From positions 1 through 53,581 of the forward strand of contig CAJXUB010000009.1 in NCBI GenBank assembly GCA_913061125.1: a stretch of DNA of 53,581 nucleotides, in the 5' to 3' direction. Below, piece after piece: positions 18,859-26,701 of the stretch; position 1 is the first letter of the stretch, and every line of letters starts with the position of its first letter. The translations under genes and the position numbers were made by a program. The notes under the pieces were generated by a model. That model was not told the origin of the DNA. It worked only from the letters and a program-made list of their open reading frames with translations, and made no database searches. Source of the stretch: an uncultured Flavobacteriaceae bacterium. Its GTDB lineage: Bacteria > Bacteroidota > Bacteroidia > Flavobacteriales > Flavobacteriaceae.

Positions 18859-20406
18859 TTAATTTTGTTCTTGAAGGTTGGTCTTTAAATTATCGAAATT
18901 TTCTCTGAGATACGACCGCAGTTTTTTCTTGTAATCTTCTTTGAGCCATTCCAAAAAATTGTGGGTACTTTTGCTGATGCATTTGGAATAGCGGTTAATT
19001 CTAAAATCGATATCGTCGCCCAGCAATTTAATAAGCGCCAAGGCATCGTAAATGTCTTCGCTGTTTTCAACGCAAATTTTGGCATGTTGCGCAATGGAGC
19101 GTTTGAGGACTACCTTGGAAGATTCGCCCCTCCGAATGGATTCGATATACGTTTTGTTGATATCAAAATAAACAGTTTCTGATTTGGAAAATGATTGTCT
19201 GATGCTGTCCGGCATTTCATATCTAAAATTACTTTCCAACTCCTCATCGGTCAAAATTCCATCTAAATAATGGCTGGGGTATTTAAAGATACGTTGCCAA
19301 TCCAAATTGGTGCTTCCCCACGGGCCAAAGCGATGAAAATTATTGCCCAAATCGACAACATCAAAAGTGTCTTTATCTTTAAAAATTCGAGATCCTCGCC
19401 CGATCATTTGGTAATACAATGTTAGGGATTTGGTTGCCCTGTTGAGAATAATGGCCTCCACGCTGGGCTCATCAAACCCTGTGGTGAGGATGCTCACCGA
19501 CGTTAGGATGGCGTTGGGCGTTTCTTTAAACCATTTCAAGATGTTGGCCCGTTCCTTTTTGGTTGTGGTATTGTCTAAATGTGCAATGGGTAGTCCGGCT
19601 CTTTTAAATAAATCGTAAACAAACAAAGAGGTGTTTATTCCGTTGTTAAAAATGAGGGTTTTTTTATGATAACATTTTTCGGTGTAAGCGGTCATTAATT
19701 TGGTTAGCATCTCGCTGTTGGTGTACAAATCTTCCGAAGATTTTACCGTATAATCGCCATTAGCACCCACCACCAACGATGTAAGTCCAACATTGTATGA
19801 AAACATATTGGCTTTCGCTAAAAAGCGGTTGTCAATCAAGGATTCAATGCTTTCACCAACGATTAGCTCGTTGTAATTGTCCGTCATGGGGAGTTCAATA
19901 TTGGAACTCAAAGGCGTAGCTGTAACACCTAGGATAAAGGCCTTATCAAAAAACTTGAATAATTTGGTAAAAGAATTATAGTGGGCCTCATCGATAATGA
20001 CCAACCCAATGTCGGAAATGTCCAATTTATCGTCCTTTAATCTGTTGTTTAGGGTTTCAACCATGGCAACAAAGCAGTCGTAGTCCCTTTGGTCGTCCAA
20101 TTTTGCTTTGCTATCCACGACTTTATTGGTGACTCCAAATTCACTCAAAACCGCCGACGTCTGTTTACACAGCTCGATGCGGTGAGTCATCACCAGAACC
20201 TTTTTCTGGCGGGTTCTTAGGTATTGACGAACGATTTCTGAAAAGATAACGGTCTTTCCACCACCAGTTGGCAATTGGTAGAGTAAATGGTAATCGTCGG
20301 CAGCCGATTCAAAACATTCAAAAATCTTATGAATGGCTCCTTTTTGATAATGATAAAGTTCTTTACCGGCTTTGCGTTCTTCTCTTTCGTATGTGGAAAG
20401 TGTCAT
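18859..20406 (-). CDS. DEAD/DEAH-box helicase family protein
   Basis: 515 residues, superfamily 2. Q-like YHYQKGAIHKI, Walker A LPTGGGKT (Lys51), DEAH at 139-142 (IIDEAH), GVTATP (160-165), and in the second RecA domain LTTGFDEPSVEAIIL and QMIGRGSRIF. The helicase core covers about residues 15-370; the last 145 residues are charged and helical and match no domain I recognise. Similar proteins resemble the helicase module of type III restriction and RadD-like repair enzymes. No nuclease or methylase is nearby, so a repair or RNA role cannot be chosen. Immediately upstream of the CIA30 gene. Confidence 0.85.
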   Translation of the reverse strand: MTLSTYEREERKAGKELYHYQKGAIHKIFECFESAADDYHLLYQLPTGGGKTVIFSEIVRQYLRTRQKKVLVMTHRIELCKQTSAVLSEFGVTNKVVDSKAKLDDQRDYDCFVAMVETLNNRLKDDKLDISDIGLVIIDEAHYNSFTKLFKFFDKAFILGVTATPLSSNIELPMTDNYNELIVGESIESLIDNRFLAKANMFSYNVGLTSLVVGANGDYTVKSSEDLYTNSEMLTKLMTAYTEKCYHKKTLIFNNGINTSLFVYDLFKRAGLPIAHLDNTTTKKERANILKWFKETPNAILTSVSILTTGFDEPSVEAIILNRATKSLTLYYQMIGRGSRIFKDKDTFDVVDLGNNFHRFGPWGSTNLDWQRIFKYPSHYLDGILTDEELESNFRYEMPDSIRQSFSKSETVYFDINKTYIESIRRGESSKVVLKRSIAQHAKICVENSEDIYDALALIKLLGDDIDFRINRYSKCISKSTHNFLEWLKEDYKKKLRSYLRENFDNLKTNLQEQN

Positions 20407-20426
20407 TTGGTCTTAGTTCAACTTTG

Positions 20427-20434
20427 CAAAAGTA
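20427..20434 (-). promoter_or_regulatory. Candidate -7 box of the helicase gene
   Basis: TACTTTTG on the minus strand, a perfect TAnnTTTG, 20 bases before the helicase ATG (20406). No clear -33 element. Confidence 0.4.
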
Positions 20435-20512
20435 ATCTCTTTTTTCAGTTTTCGCATAAAAAATTGAAGAGATTTTTATTTGTTGTTCCGGCCCATTAAT
20501 AGGTTATTTAGC

Positions 20513-20541
20513 TTGTCAATTAAAAAAAAACTGTAACTTTA
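20513..20541 (+). promoter_or_regulatory. Promoter of the small membrane protein gene
   Basis: TTG (20513-20515), 18 bases, then TAACTTTA (20534-20541), 7 of 8 to TAnnTTTG. The spacing equals that of the promoter at 11272-11300. About 23 bases separate the box from the ATG at 20565. Confidence 0.6.
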
Positions 20542-20564
20542 GCTTAATCAAATCACAAATTATC

Positions 20565-20996
20565 ATGAATAAAATTCAAATGCAACCTACATTATCATTT
20601 TGGATTATATCAATTTTGGCCACCCTTTGGAATCTTGTGGGGGTGTTGGTCTATCTTGGTCAGGCCTACATGACGGACGATGTTTTGACATCACTTCCTG
20701 AGCCCGAACAACTCTATTACGCCAACCGACCAGCTTGGGTTGTGGCAGCTTTTGCCATTGCTGTTTTTGCTGGATTTTTTGGATCCATAGGCCTTTTGAG
20801 GCGAAAAAAACGGGCTTTCTACCTGTTTGTAATATCTTTTATTGCTCTGATGGTTCAAACCTTTCACAGCTTTTTTGTTCAAAATCATATTAAGTTTGAA
20901 GGCACCAAAATCATCTTGCCCATGCTCACCGTTATCATTGCACTATTTTTAATTTACTTTTCAAACGCCAAGGCAAAGTCTGGAGTTTTGAATTAA
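20565..20996 (+). CDS. Small four-helix membrane protein, unknown function
   Basis: 143 residues with four predicted membrane helices (about 12-32, 58-78, 83-103, 116-133) and a conserved-looking periplasmic segment between the first two (LPEPEQLYYANRPAW). I do not recognise a named family. It has its own promoter, and its TAA overlaps the stop of the convergent THUMP methyltransferase by four bases (TTAA at 20993-20996). Confidence 0.75.
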   Translation: MNKIQMQPTLSFWIISILATLWNLVGVLVYLGQAYMTDDVLTSLPEPEQLYYANRPAWVVAAFAIAVFAGFFGSIGLLRRKKRAFYLFVISFIALMVQTFHSFFVQNHIKFEGTKIILPMLTVIIALFLIYFSNAKAKSGVLN

Positions 20997-22168
20997 TTAC
21001 TCTTTGTGTTATTATGATTTTTTTTAGCTTTTTTGCTGCCACTGTATAAATCATAGCGCACCAAGCGCGATTCAAGTTTAGCATTAAAAAGTTTGATTTT
21101 CCTTGATGTACGAAGCCCCACATGTTTGAGCGCTTCAAGATTAGAGGTGATAAACCACGCAGTAGAACCGGAATAATTGTGTTTTAATGTACGGCCCAAA
21201 TTGTTGTAAAAAGTTTCAGTATCCAGTTCCAAACGTTCACCATAGGGCGGGTTAAAAAGTAGATGAAGGGGCCGTTGCCCACCTTTTTGAGTCTTAAAAA
21301 AATCTTCGTGTTTAACTTCGATAAATTCTTCAAGATGCGCGTGTTTGATGTTCTCAATAGCTTTACGAACAGCACTCGGGGACTTGTCATAGCCAATCAT
21401 TTTATGATGAAAATCACGAGTTTTAGACAATAAGGAGCGTTCAATGGTTTCAAATAAATCCACATCCCAATCGTTCCAACGCTCAAATCCAAATTCATTT
21501 CGCATCAGATTTGGAGGAATATTACAAGCAATCATGGCGGCTTCAATGAGTATGGTACCCGACCCACACATTGGGTCCATAAAATCCGTTTGACCGTCCC
21601 AGCCAGACAACAACACCAGTCCAGCGGCCAAAACCTCATTGATTGGAGCAATGTTGGTTGCTACTTTATACCCGCGCTTGTGGAGCGATTCACCCGAACT
21701 GTCCAACGAAATGGTACAGCGGTTTCGATCGATATGAACGTCGATTTTTAAATCTGGAAACCTTAAATCGACATTAGGCCTTGATCCTGTTCGATCTCGA
21801 AATCGATCAACAACGGCATCTTTGGTTTTTAGTGAAACGTATTTTGAATGTGTGAATGTGTCGCCATTTAAAGTGGCCCCAACGGCAAGACTTCCACTGA
21901 CGTTCAAATAATTTTCCCAAGAAATGGCCTTAACTTTTTCATACAAATCGGTTTCATTTTTAACATTGAATTGAGCAATTGGCTTTAGTATTTTTATGGC
22001 AGTTCGAAGCCCAAGGTTGCACTTGTACATGAATCCTTTATCGCCAACAAATCGAACATGACGGACGCCTTTTTTAAGTTGTTGTGCTCCCATTTGTCTA
22101 AGCTCTGTTTCCAAAAGTTCTTCAAAACCAAATAACGTTTTGGCAACCATTTCAAAATTTTCTTGCAT
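20993..22168 (-). CDS. THUMP-domain RNA methyltransferase (RlmL N-terminal/YpsC-like)
   Basis: 391 residues from the ATG at 22168 (MQENFEMVAKTLFGFEELLE). A longer frame would begin inside the divergent promoter. N-terminal ferredoxin-like and THUMP domains (about 1-155), then a SAM-binding Rossmann domain with DPMCGSGTILIEAAMIA and the catalytic NPPYGERL motif. These match the family that methylates a guanine in 23S rRNA or tRNA (N2). The usual substrate in Bacteroidota is probably 23S rRNA; that is inference. Read from the same palindromic promoter region as the methyltransferase at 22230. Confidence 0.9.
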   Translation of the reverse strand: MQENFEMVAKTLFGFEELLETELRQMGAQQLKKGVRHVRFVGDKGFMYKCNLGLRTAIKILKPIAQFNVKNETDLYEKVKAISWENYLNVSGSLAVGATLNGDTFTHSKYVSLKTKDAVVDRFRDRTGSRPNVDLRFPDLKIDVHIDRNRCTISLDSSGESLHKRGYKVATNIAPINEVLAAGLVLLSGWDGQTDFMDPMCGSGTILIEAAMIACNIPPNLMRNEFGFERWNDWDVDLFETIERSLLSKTRDFHHKMIGYDKSPSAVRKAIENIKHAHLEEFIEVKHEDFFKTQKGGQRPLHLLFNPPYGERLELDTETFYNNLGRTLKHNYSGSTAWFITSNLEALKHVGLRTSRKIKLFNAKLESRLVRYDLYSGSKKAKKNHNNTKSN

Positions 22169-22189
22169 AAAATTGTTTAATGATACTGC

Positions 22190-22208
22190 CAAAAATACAG
22201 TATTTTTG
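22190..22208. promoter_or_regulatory. Symmetric divergent promoter: back-to-back -7 boxes
   Basis: CAAAAATA-CAG-TATTTTTG is an inverted repeat. Each strand reads TATTTTTG, a perfect TAnnTTTG box, pointing outward. The two ATGs (22168 and 22230) lie almost equally far from the centre (22199), at about 31 bases each. TTG elements exist at larger than usual distance (22173-22175; 22228-22226 on the minus strand). Confidence 0.55.
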
Positions 22209-22229
22209 CCGTTGTTAGTACGAAACAAT

Positions 22230-22967
22230 ATGTCAAATCCAAAAAAGTGGTATCAGTCGTGGTTTAATACCCCATACTACCACATTCTTTACAACAATAG
22301 GGATCAAAGTGAAGCTGAAAATTTCATCAAAAATCTGGTATCATATTTTGATATATCGCCCGATAAGCGCGTCTTGGATCTCGCTTGTGGGAAAGGGCGT
22401 CATTCCATTTTTTTAAGTTCTTTGGGATACGACGTTTTGGGTGTTGATTTATCGAATCAAAATATTGCGGAAGCCGAAAAATATTCTAATCCAAATCTGA
22501 AATTCAGGGTTCATGATATGAGAGATCCATTGCCCTCATAATTTGATGCTATCTTTAATTTATTTACCAGTTTCGGATATTTTGAATCGTCCTCTGATGA
22601 TATTAAAGTGTTGAATTCCATTCGGCAATCTCTAAATAAAGACGGTTTTGGTGTTATCGATTTTATGAACGTTGACCACGTCGTTCAGAATCTAGTTCCA
22701 GAAAGTCGTCTTAGTTTTCAAGGGATTGATTTTGACATTAGCCGCAAATTTGACGGTCAATCCATCATCAAAACCATCCAAGTAAACGATGGCGGTCGTG
22801 TTTTAAATTTTGAAGAAAACGTTCGGGCCTACCGGTTGGAAGATTTTGAAAATATGCTGACATCCAATGGTTTACGTGTTTTAAAATCTTTTGGAAATTA
22901 CAATCTTGATCCCTACGATCGGTCGGTGTCCAAACGCTTAATTTTGGCTTTTACAATCCAACAATAG
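22230..22967 (+). pseudogene. Class I SAM-dependent methyltransferase interrupted by an in-frame TAA
   Basis: One reading frame of 246 codons from ATG 22230 to TAG 22965-22967, with a single in-frame TAA at 22539-22541 (codon 104). Before it: WYQSWFNTPYYHILYNNR and the SAM-binding motif VLDLACGKGRHSIF (about 48-61). After it: FDAIFNLFTSFGYFES (motif of the same fold) and a C-terminal half ending in SKRLILAFTIQQ. Both halves fit one family of about 245 residues with no frame change, so the stop is a point change in codon 104, or a sequence error. The N-terminal product alone (103 residues) lacks half the fold. Divergent from the THUMP methyltransferase. Substrate unknown. Confidence 0.8.
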
Positions 22968-23027
22968 CCCTGGTGTATTTTAGATTTGAGTTATTTTTAT
23001 TTGTATTTCAAGCCATTGTATAAAATG

Positions 23028-23070
23028 AAAATGCGCAACTGAAATTTGGGGAATCAATTACGCATTTTTT
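23028..23070 (+). terminator. Possible weak terminator after the broken methyltransferase
   Basis: AAAATGCG (23028-23035) and CGCATTTT (23061-23068), followed by more T, can form an 8-bp stem before a T-run, but the loop is 25 bases. Tentative. Confidence 0.3.
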
Positions 23071-23171
23071 TGTAGGTATTCTTAGGGCAAAAAAGGTATT
23101 TGAATTAAAAAAAATTCTCTTACACTTACAAGACAAAATTAGATACAATCCTTGGGGTATTAAAACGTCAT

Positions 23172-23222
23172 GTAATAAACGGCCATTTGACGTAATAAAC
23201 GGCCATTTGACGTAATAAACGG
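23172..23222. repeat. 20-bp tandem repeat, about 2.5 copies
   Basis: GTAATAAACGGCCATTTGAC occurs at 23172-23191 and 23192-23211, identical, and its first 11 bases again at 23212-23222. It lies in the 279-bp gap between two convergent genes. The period is not a multiple of 3, so it is not coding. No protein or RNA structure accounts for it. Confidence 0.9.
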
Positions 23223-23246
23223 GAAAAATTGACTAAAAAATTGGGC

Positions 23247-23921
23247 TCAATTTACTGATTCTGAGTACCATTTTTTGGATAATTTGTACAAATCGAACGG
23301 GTTGTGCGCCTTTTGAAATTCTAAATTTCCACTTTGAAATTGACGCTGAAGAATGTCTTCGATAAAAAAATCTTCCTCAACCGTTTCAGGATCAAATGGA
23401 ATTTTAAGCGACATATTGAATAATTTTGCGGTATTGTTGTACCAGAAAGCCCGCCAACCGCTACGAAGCGCTTTGATGAGCTCGAATGCTGTTTCACCAG
23501 TTTGCCGGTGGATTAGTTTGATTAAAATTTGCCCCTCTGTGATAGTGAATTTTTTTAATTTTTCAGAAAATTCGTCCTCAACAAATTGTTGTACCCTTCT
23601 GGTATACTCCTTTCGTTTTCGCTTGCTTTTAACCGAGGCCATACGTTCCCTCATGACTTCCAAACGCTCTGCAGCAAGTTTGGCGTATGGGTACACTTTT
23701 AAAGTCTTACGTTGAAGAATTAAATACCGACGACGCATTTTGTAAGAATTTAATTTTAGCTTGGGCAGAATAATGATTTCATCCAGCCCGATGGAATGGT
23801 TAATTAGGGTATCACCAACAATCATCAGGTAAGTACTGTTTAATGAATCGGTTTTAACCTCGGGGGTTTGCGCCCAACTCAATGACATCGAAAAAATGAG
23901 TATCAGAAAAAAAATGCGCAT
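23247..23921 (-). CDS. DUF4294 protein, exported
   Basis: 224 residues with a signal peptide (MRIFFLILIFSMSLSWA, cleavage likely before Gln18). The core (about 55-200) is rich in basic residues and helical, with VYPYAKLAAERLEVMRERM, EGQILIKLIHRQTGETAFEL and GWRAFWYN, typical of DUF4294, a Bacteroidota family of unknown role. Divergent from the M42 peptidase gene, an arrangement I recall as common in flavobacteria. TAACTTTG at 23941-23948 on the minus strand is a perfect -7 box about 20 bases upstream of the ATG. Confidence 0.85.
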   Translation of the reverse strand: MRIFFLILIFSMSLSWAQTPEVKTDSLNSTYLMIVGDTLINHSIGLDEIIILPKLKLNSYKMRRRYLILQRKTLKVYPYAKLAAERLEVMRERMASVKSKRKRKEYTRRVQQFVEDEFSEKLKKFTITEGQILIKLIHRQTGETAFELIKALRSGWRAFWYNNTAKLFNMSLKIPFDPETVEEDFFIEDILQRQFQSGNLEFQKAHNPFDLYKLSKKWYSESVN

Positions 23922-23940
23922 AGGAGTTTTGAATCGATTC

Positions 23941-23948
23941 CAAAGTTA
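23941..23948 (-). promoter_or_regulatory. Candidate -7 box of the DUF4294 gene
   Basis: TAACTTTG on the minus strand fits TAnnTTTG and lies 20 bases before the ATG at 23921. No TTG at the expected distance. Confidence 0.4.
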
Positions 23949-24016
23949 AAAAATTTATACTTTATTTAGAGATTAATATTCTTAAGAATTCTTATTTTTA
24001 ACCAAAATATTTTATC

Positions 24017-25105
24017 ATGCCAAAACAACGTATTCTCAACAAAAAATCTATCGAATTTTTAGAATCTTATTTAAATAACGCTGCGCCAACGGGTTATGAA
24101 TGGGACGGGCAAAAGCTATGGATGAACTACCTAAAACCTTATGTAGACAGCTTTATTACCGACACCTACGGTACGGCTGTTGGAGTGATTAATCCGGACG
24201 CTGATTTTAAAGTTGTCATAGAAGGTCACGCCGATGAGATATCGTGGTATGTGAATTATATTTCAGATGATGGACTAATTTACGTCATTCGAAATGGCGG
24301 AAGTGATCACCAAATTGCTCCCAGTAAAGTGGTCAATATTCACACCAAAAAAGGAATTGTCAAAGGGGTATTTGGATGGCCAGCCATTCACACACGAACT
24401 TTGGCCAAAGAACAACCCCCAAAGCCCGATAATATTTTTATTGACATTGGTTGTCCGTCCAAAAAAGCAGTTGAAAAACTAGGCGTTCATGTGGGGTGTG
24501 TCATTACCTACCCCGATGAGTTTCATATTCTTAACAAAGACCATTTTGTATGCCGTGCATTGGACAATAGAATGGGTGGTTTTATGATAGCTGAAGTAGC
24601 TCGACTACTACACACCAACAAAAAATCATTGCCCTTTGGATTATATATTACCAATTCGGTTCAAGAAGAAATTGGTCTTAGAGGTGCACAAATGATAACG
24701 CATACCATCAAACCCGATGTGGCTATCGTGACGGATGTTACCCACGATACTACTACGCCTATGATTAACAAAAAGAAACAAGGGCATTGCAAAATGGGCG
24801 ATGGTCCTGTTATAGCTTATGCGCCAGCTGTTCAACAAAAATTACGGGATTTGATCACGCACACAGCAGAAGCCCATAAAATTCCCTTCCAACGTGCAGC
24901 ACTATCAAGGGCAACTGGAACAGATACCGATGCTTTTGCGTACAGCAATGGTGGTGTCGCTTCTGCTTTGATTTCATTACCCTTACGCTACATGCACACC
25001 ACGGTCGAAATGGTTCATCGAGACGATGTTGAGAATGTGATTCGCATGATTTATGAAACACTCTTGAAAATCAAGCCCGGAGAAACTTTCAGCTATTTTG
25101 ATTAG
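24017..25105 (+). CDS. M42-family metallopeptidase
   Basis: 362 residues. Di-metal aminopeptidase of the M42 (glutamyl aminopeptidase/TET) family: His71 and Asp73 in EGHADEI, bridging Asp183 in RALDNRMGG, catalytic Glu217 and Glu218 in VQEEIGLRGA, Asp240 in VTDVTHDTTT, and the C-terminal His in MHTTVEMVHRDD. These enzymes are cytoplasmic and form large tetrahedral assemblies that trim peptides. The Nudix gene follows two bases after the stop, so the two are probably co-expressed. Confidence 0.93.
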   Translation: MPKQRILNKKSIEFLESYLNNAAPTGYEWDGQKLWMNYLKPYVDSFITDTYGTAVGVINPDADFKVVIEGHADEISWYVNYISDDGLIYVIRNGGSDHQIAPSKVVNIHTKKGIVKGVFGWPAIHTRTLAKEQPPKPDNIFIDIGCPSKKAVEKLGVHVGCVITYPDEFHILNKDHFVCRALDNRMGGFMIAEVARLLHTNKKSLPFGLYITNSVQEEIGLRGAQMITHTIKPDVAIVTDVTHDTTTPMINKKKQGHCKMGDGPVIAYAPAVQQKLRDLITHTAEAHKIPFQRAALSRATGTDTDAFAYSNGGVASALISLPLRYMHTTVEMVHRDDVENVIRMIYETLLKIKPGETFSYFD

Positions 25106-25107
25106 GT

Positions 25108-25653
25108 GTGAAAGAATTTTTGGACATTTGGGATGAAAATGGATCACCAACTGGAGAAGTTTGCGAGAAAAACTTTGCCCATCAAAACGGCCTATTTCAC
25201 CCCACGGTTCACATTTGGTTTTACACCCCGACTCCTGCACTTTTAATGCAAAAAAGAGGACCGAACAAACAAACATTTCCAAACCTATGGGATGTTTCTG
25301 TGGCAGGCCATGTGATTGCTGGAGAATCTGTTTTAGAAGGTGCTATGAGAGAAGTAAAAGAAGAGATTGGGTTAGAGATCTCGTCTTCCGATTTGAAACG
25401 AATAGCGGTTCGAAAAAACATTAATACATTCAAAAATGGTATTCTGGATTGCGAGTTTCAACACGTGTATTTAAGCCCCCTGAAATCAGATCTAAATGAT
25501 TTGGTTTTACAGCATGAGGAAGTCGAGGCCGTTAGATTTTTTTCGTTTAAAGATCTCGAGTTATGCATGAACAATGTTCATCCCGAATTTAAAATTGTTC
25601 CTGCCGATATGACTTATTACAGATTTATTATGGACTCGGTTTTAACACTCTAA
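25108..25653 (+). CDS. Nudix hydrolase, IDI-like subfamily
   Basis: 181 residues, starting with GTG two bases after the peptidase stop; no in-frame ATG precedes the domain, and the N-terminal KEFLDIWDENGSPTGEV is the usual beginning of this subfamily. Nudix box: Gly at the start of GHVIAGE, then seven residues and REVKEEIG (about residues 69-91), with all key Glu present. Related proteins hydrolyse nucleoside diphosphate derivatives; the N-terminal part is like isopentenyl-diphosphate isomerase type I. Substrate not predictable. Its 3' end overlaps the convergent S33 hydrolase by four bases. Confidence 0.9.
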   Translation: MKEFLDIWDENGSPTGEVCEKNFAHQNGLFHPTVHIWFYTPTPALLMQKRGPNKQTFPNLWDVSVAGHVIAGESVLEGAMREVKEEIGLEISSSDLKRIAVRKNINTFKNGILDCEFQHVYLSPLKSDLNDLVLQHEEVEAVRFFSFKDLELCMNNVHPEFKIVPADMTYYRFIMDSVLTL

Positions 25654-26693
25654 AACTGGCCTTTATCCACATCTTTTATAAATTCAATAAGCCCTTCAAA
25701 ATACACTTTTTGGTCGTCAAATTGCGCCAAGTGACTGCCGTTGGGGCACAACAAAAACCGTCCATTTTGGACTTCATTAGCAATAAATTCCATTTGTTTC
25801 GGATCCATAGTGTCATGAGTGGCACCAATGCTTAATGTTGGTACATTGATTGTTTTTAACTCGTCTTTAACGTCCCAATATTTTAAAGTCGCATCGCCTT
25901 TGACACCAAATTCACTTGGCCCCTGCATGGTCACATAAACATCGTGATTGATGTGTTTGAAACTTCTATTCAATGGCTCAGGCCATTCGGAAACGGGCAT
26001 TCTTATGATATGTTTTGTGTAGTAATTATTCATCAATAATTCCATATACCGAGGGTTGGAATAATCTTCTTTGTTTTCATAGAGCATGATTTCTTCAAAA
26101 ACGGCAGGGTCTAACTGTGGTGCCAAAACTTCATCGGAATAGGCCTGGTAGTCAGGAATTGACGGTACCATATTTGAAACAATTAAACCTTTTAAGTGTT
26201 TCTGGTACTTCAGTGCATATTGCATTCCTAAAAGCCCTCCCCAAGATTGACCATAGAGGTAAAAATTAGAGCTATCTAAACCTAAAGCTTGCCTAACTTG
26301 CTCAACTTCTTCAACAAAACGGTCTAAATCCCAAAGTGATAAATCCTTGGGCTGATCGCTGTAATAGGACCCCAATTGATCATAATAGTAATATTCAATT
26401 CCGGCATTTGGAAAGTAGCCATCAAAACTTTCATAAATTTCATGAGTCATTCCAGGTCCACCATGCAACAAAAGAACTTTCATGGTGGGATTGTTACCAA
26501 CCCGCTTGGTCCAAACGTTAAATTCCCCTTTGGGTGTTTGTATCGGTATTATTTTTATACCTCCTAAATATTGATCGTTCCGTTCTGAGCTGTCGTTATA
26601 GGAGGCCGATTGTTTGCAATTTTGCTTGTGCTCAGAAGAACACCCAAGAATCGTAAGGGCTAAAACGAATAAATAAAATACGTTTGTTTTCAT
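25650..26693 (-). CDS. Proline iminopeptidase-like S33 alpha/beta hydrolase, lipoprotein
   Basis: 347 residues. Lipoprotein signal with lipobox LTILGC (Cys18), so probably anchored to the cell envelope. Alpha/beta hydrolase of the prolyl aminopeptidase type: oxyanion motif LLHGGPGMTH (about 76-85), nucleophile Ser150 in GQSWGG, acid in GATHDTMDP and His in CPNGSHLAQFD. Proline iminopeptidases remove N-terminal proline from peptides; related members act on amides or lactones. Eight bases after acs on the same strand, probably co-transcribed. Confidence 0.9.
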   Translation of the reverse strand: MKTNVFYLFVLALTILGCSSEHKQNCKQSASYNDSSERNDQYLGGIKIIPIQTPKGEFNVWTKRVGNNPTMKVLLLHGGPGMTHEIYESFDGYFPNAGIEYYYYDQLGSYYSDQPKDLSLWDLDRFVEEVEQVRQALGLDSSNFYLYGQSWGGLLGMQYALKYQKHLKGLIVSNMVPSIPDYQAYSDEVLAPQLDPAVFEEIMLYENKEDYSNPRYMELLMNNYYTKHIIRMPVSEWPEPLNRSFKHINHDVYVTMQGPSEFGVKGDATLKYWDVKDELKTINVPTLSIGATHDTMDPKQMEFIANEVQNGRFLLCPNGSHLAQFDDQKVYFEGLIEFIKDVDKGQF

Positions 26694-26701
26694 AATATTG
26701 G

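Noticed and set aside
18859-20406. Defence island around the DEAD/DEAH helicase
   Set aside because: Neighbours are metabolic or RNA-modification genes, with no nuclease, methylase or toxin gene nearby.
23172-23222. CRISPR array
   Set aside because: The copies are directly adjacent without spacers, only 2.5 units, and no cas gene is near.
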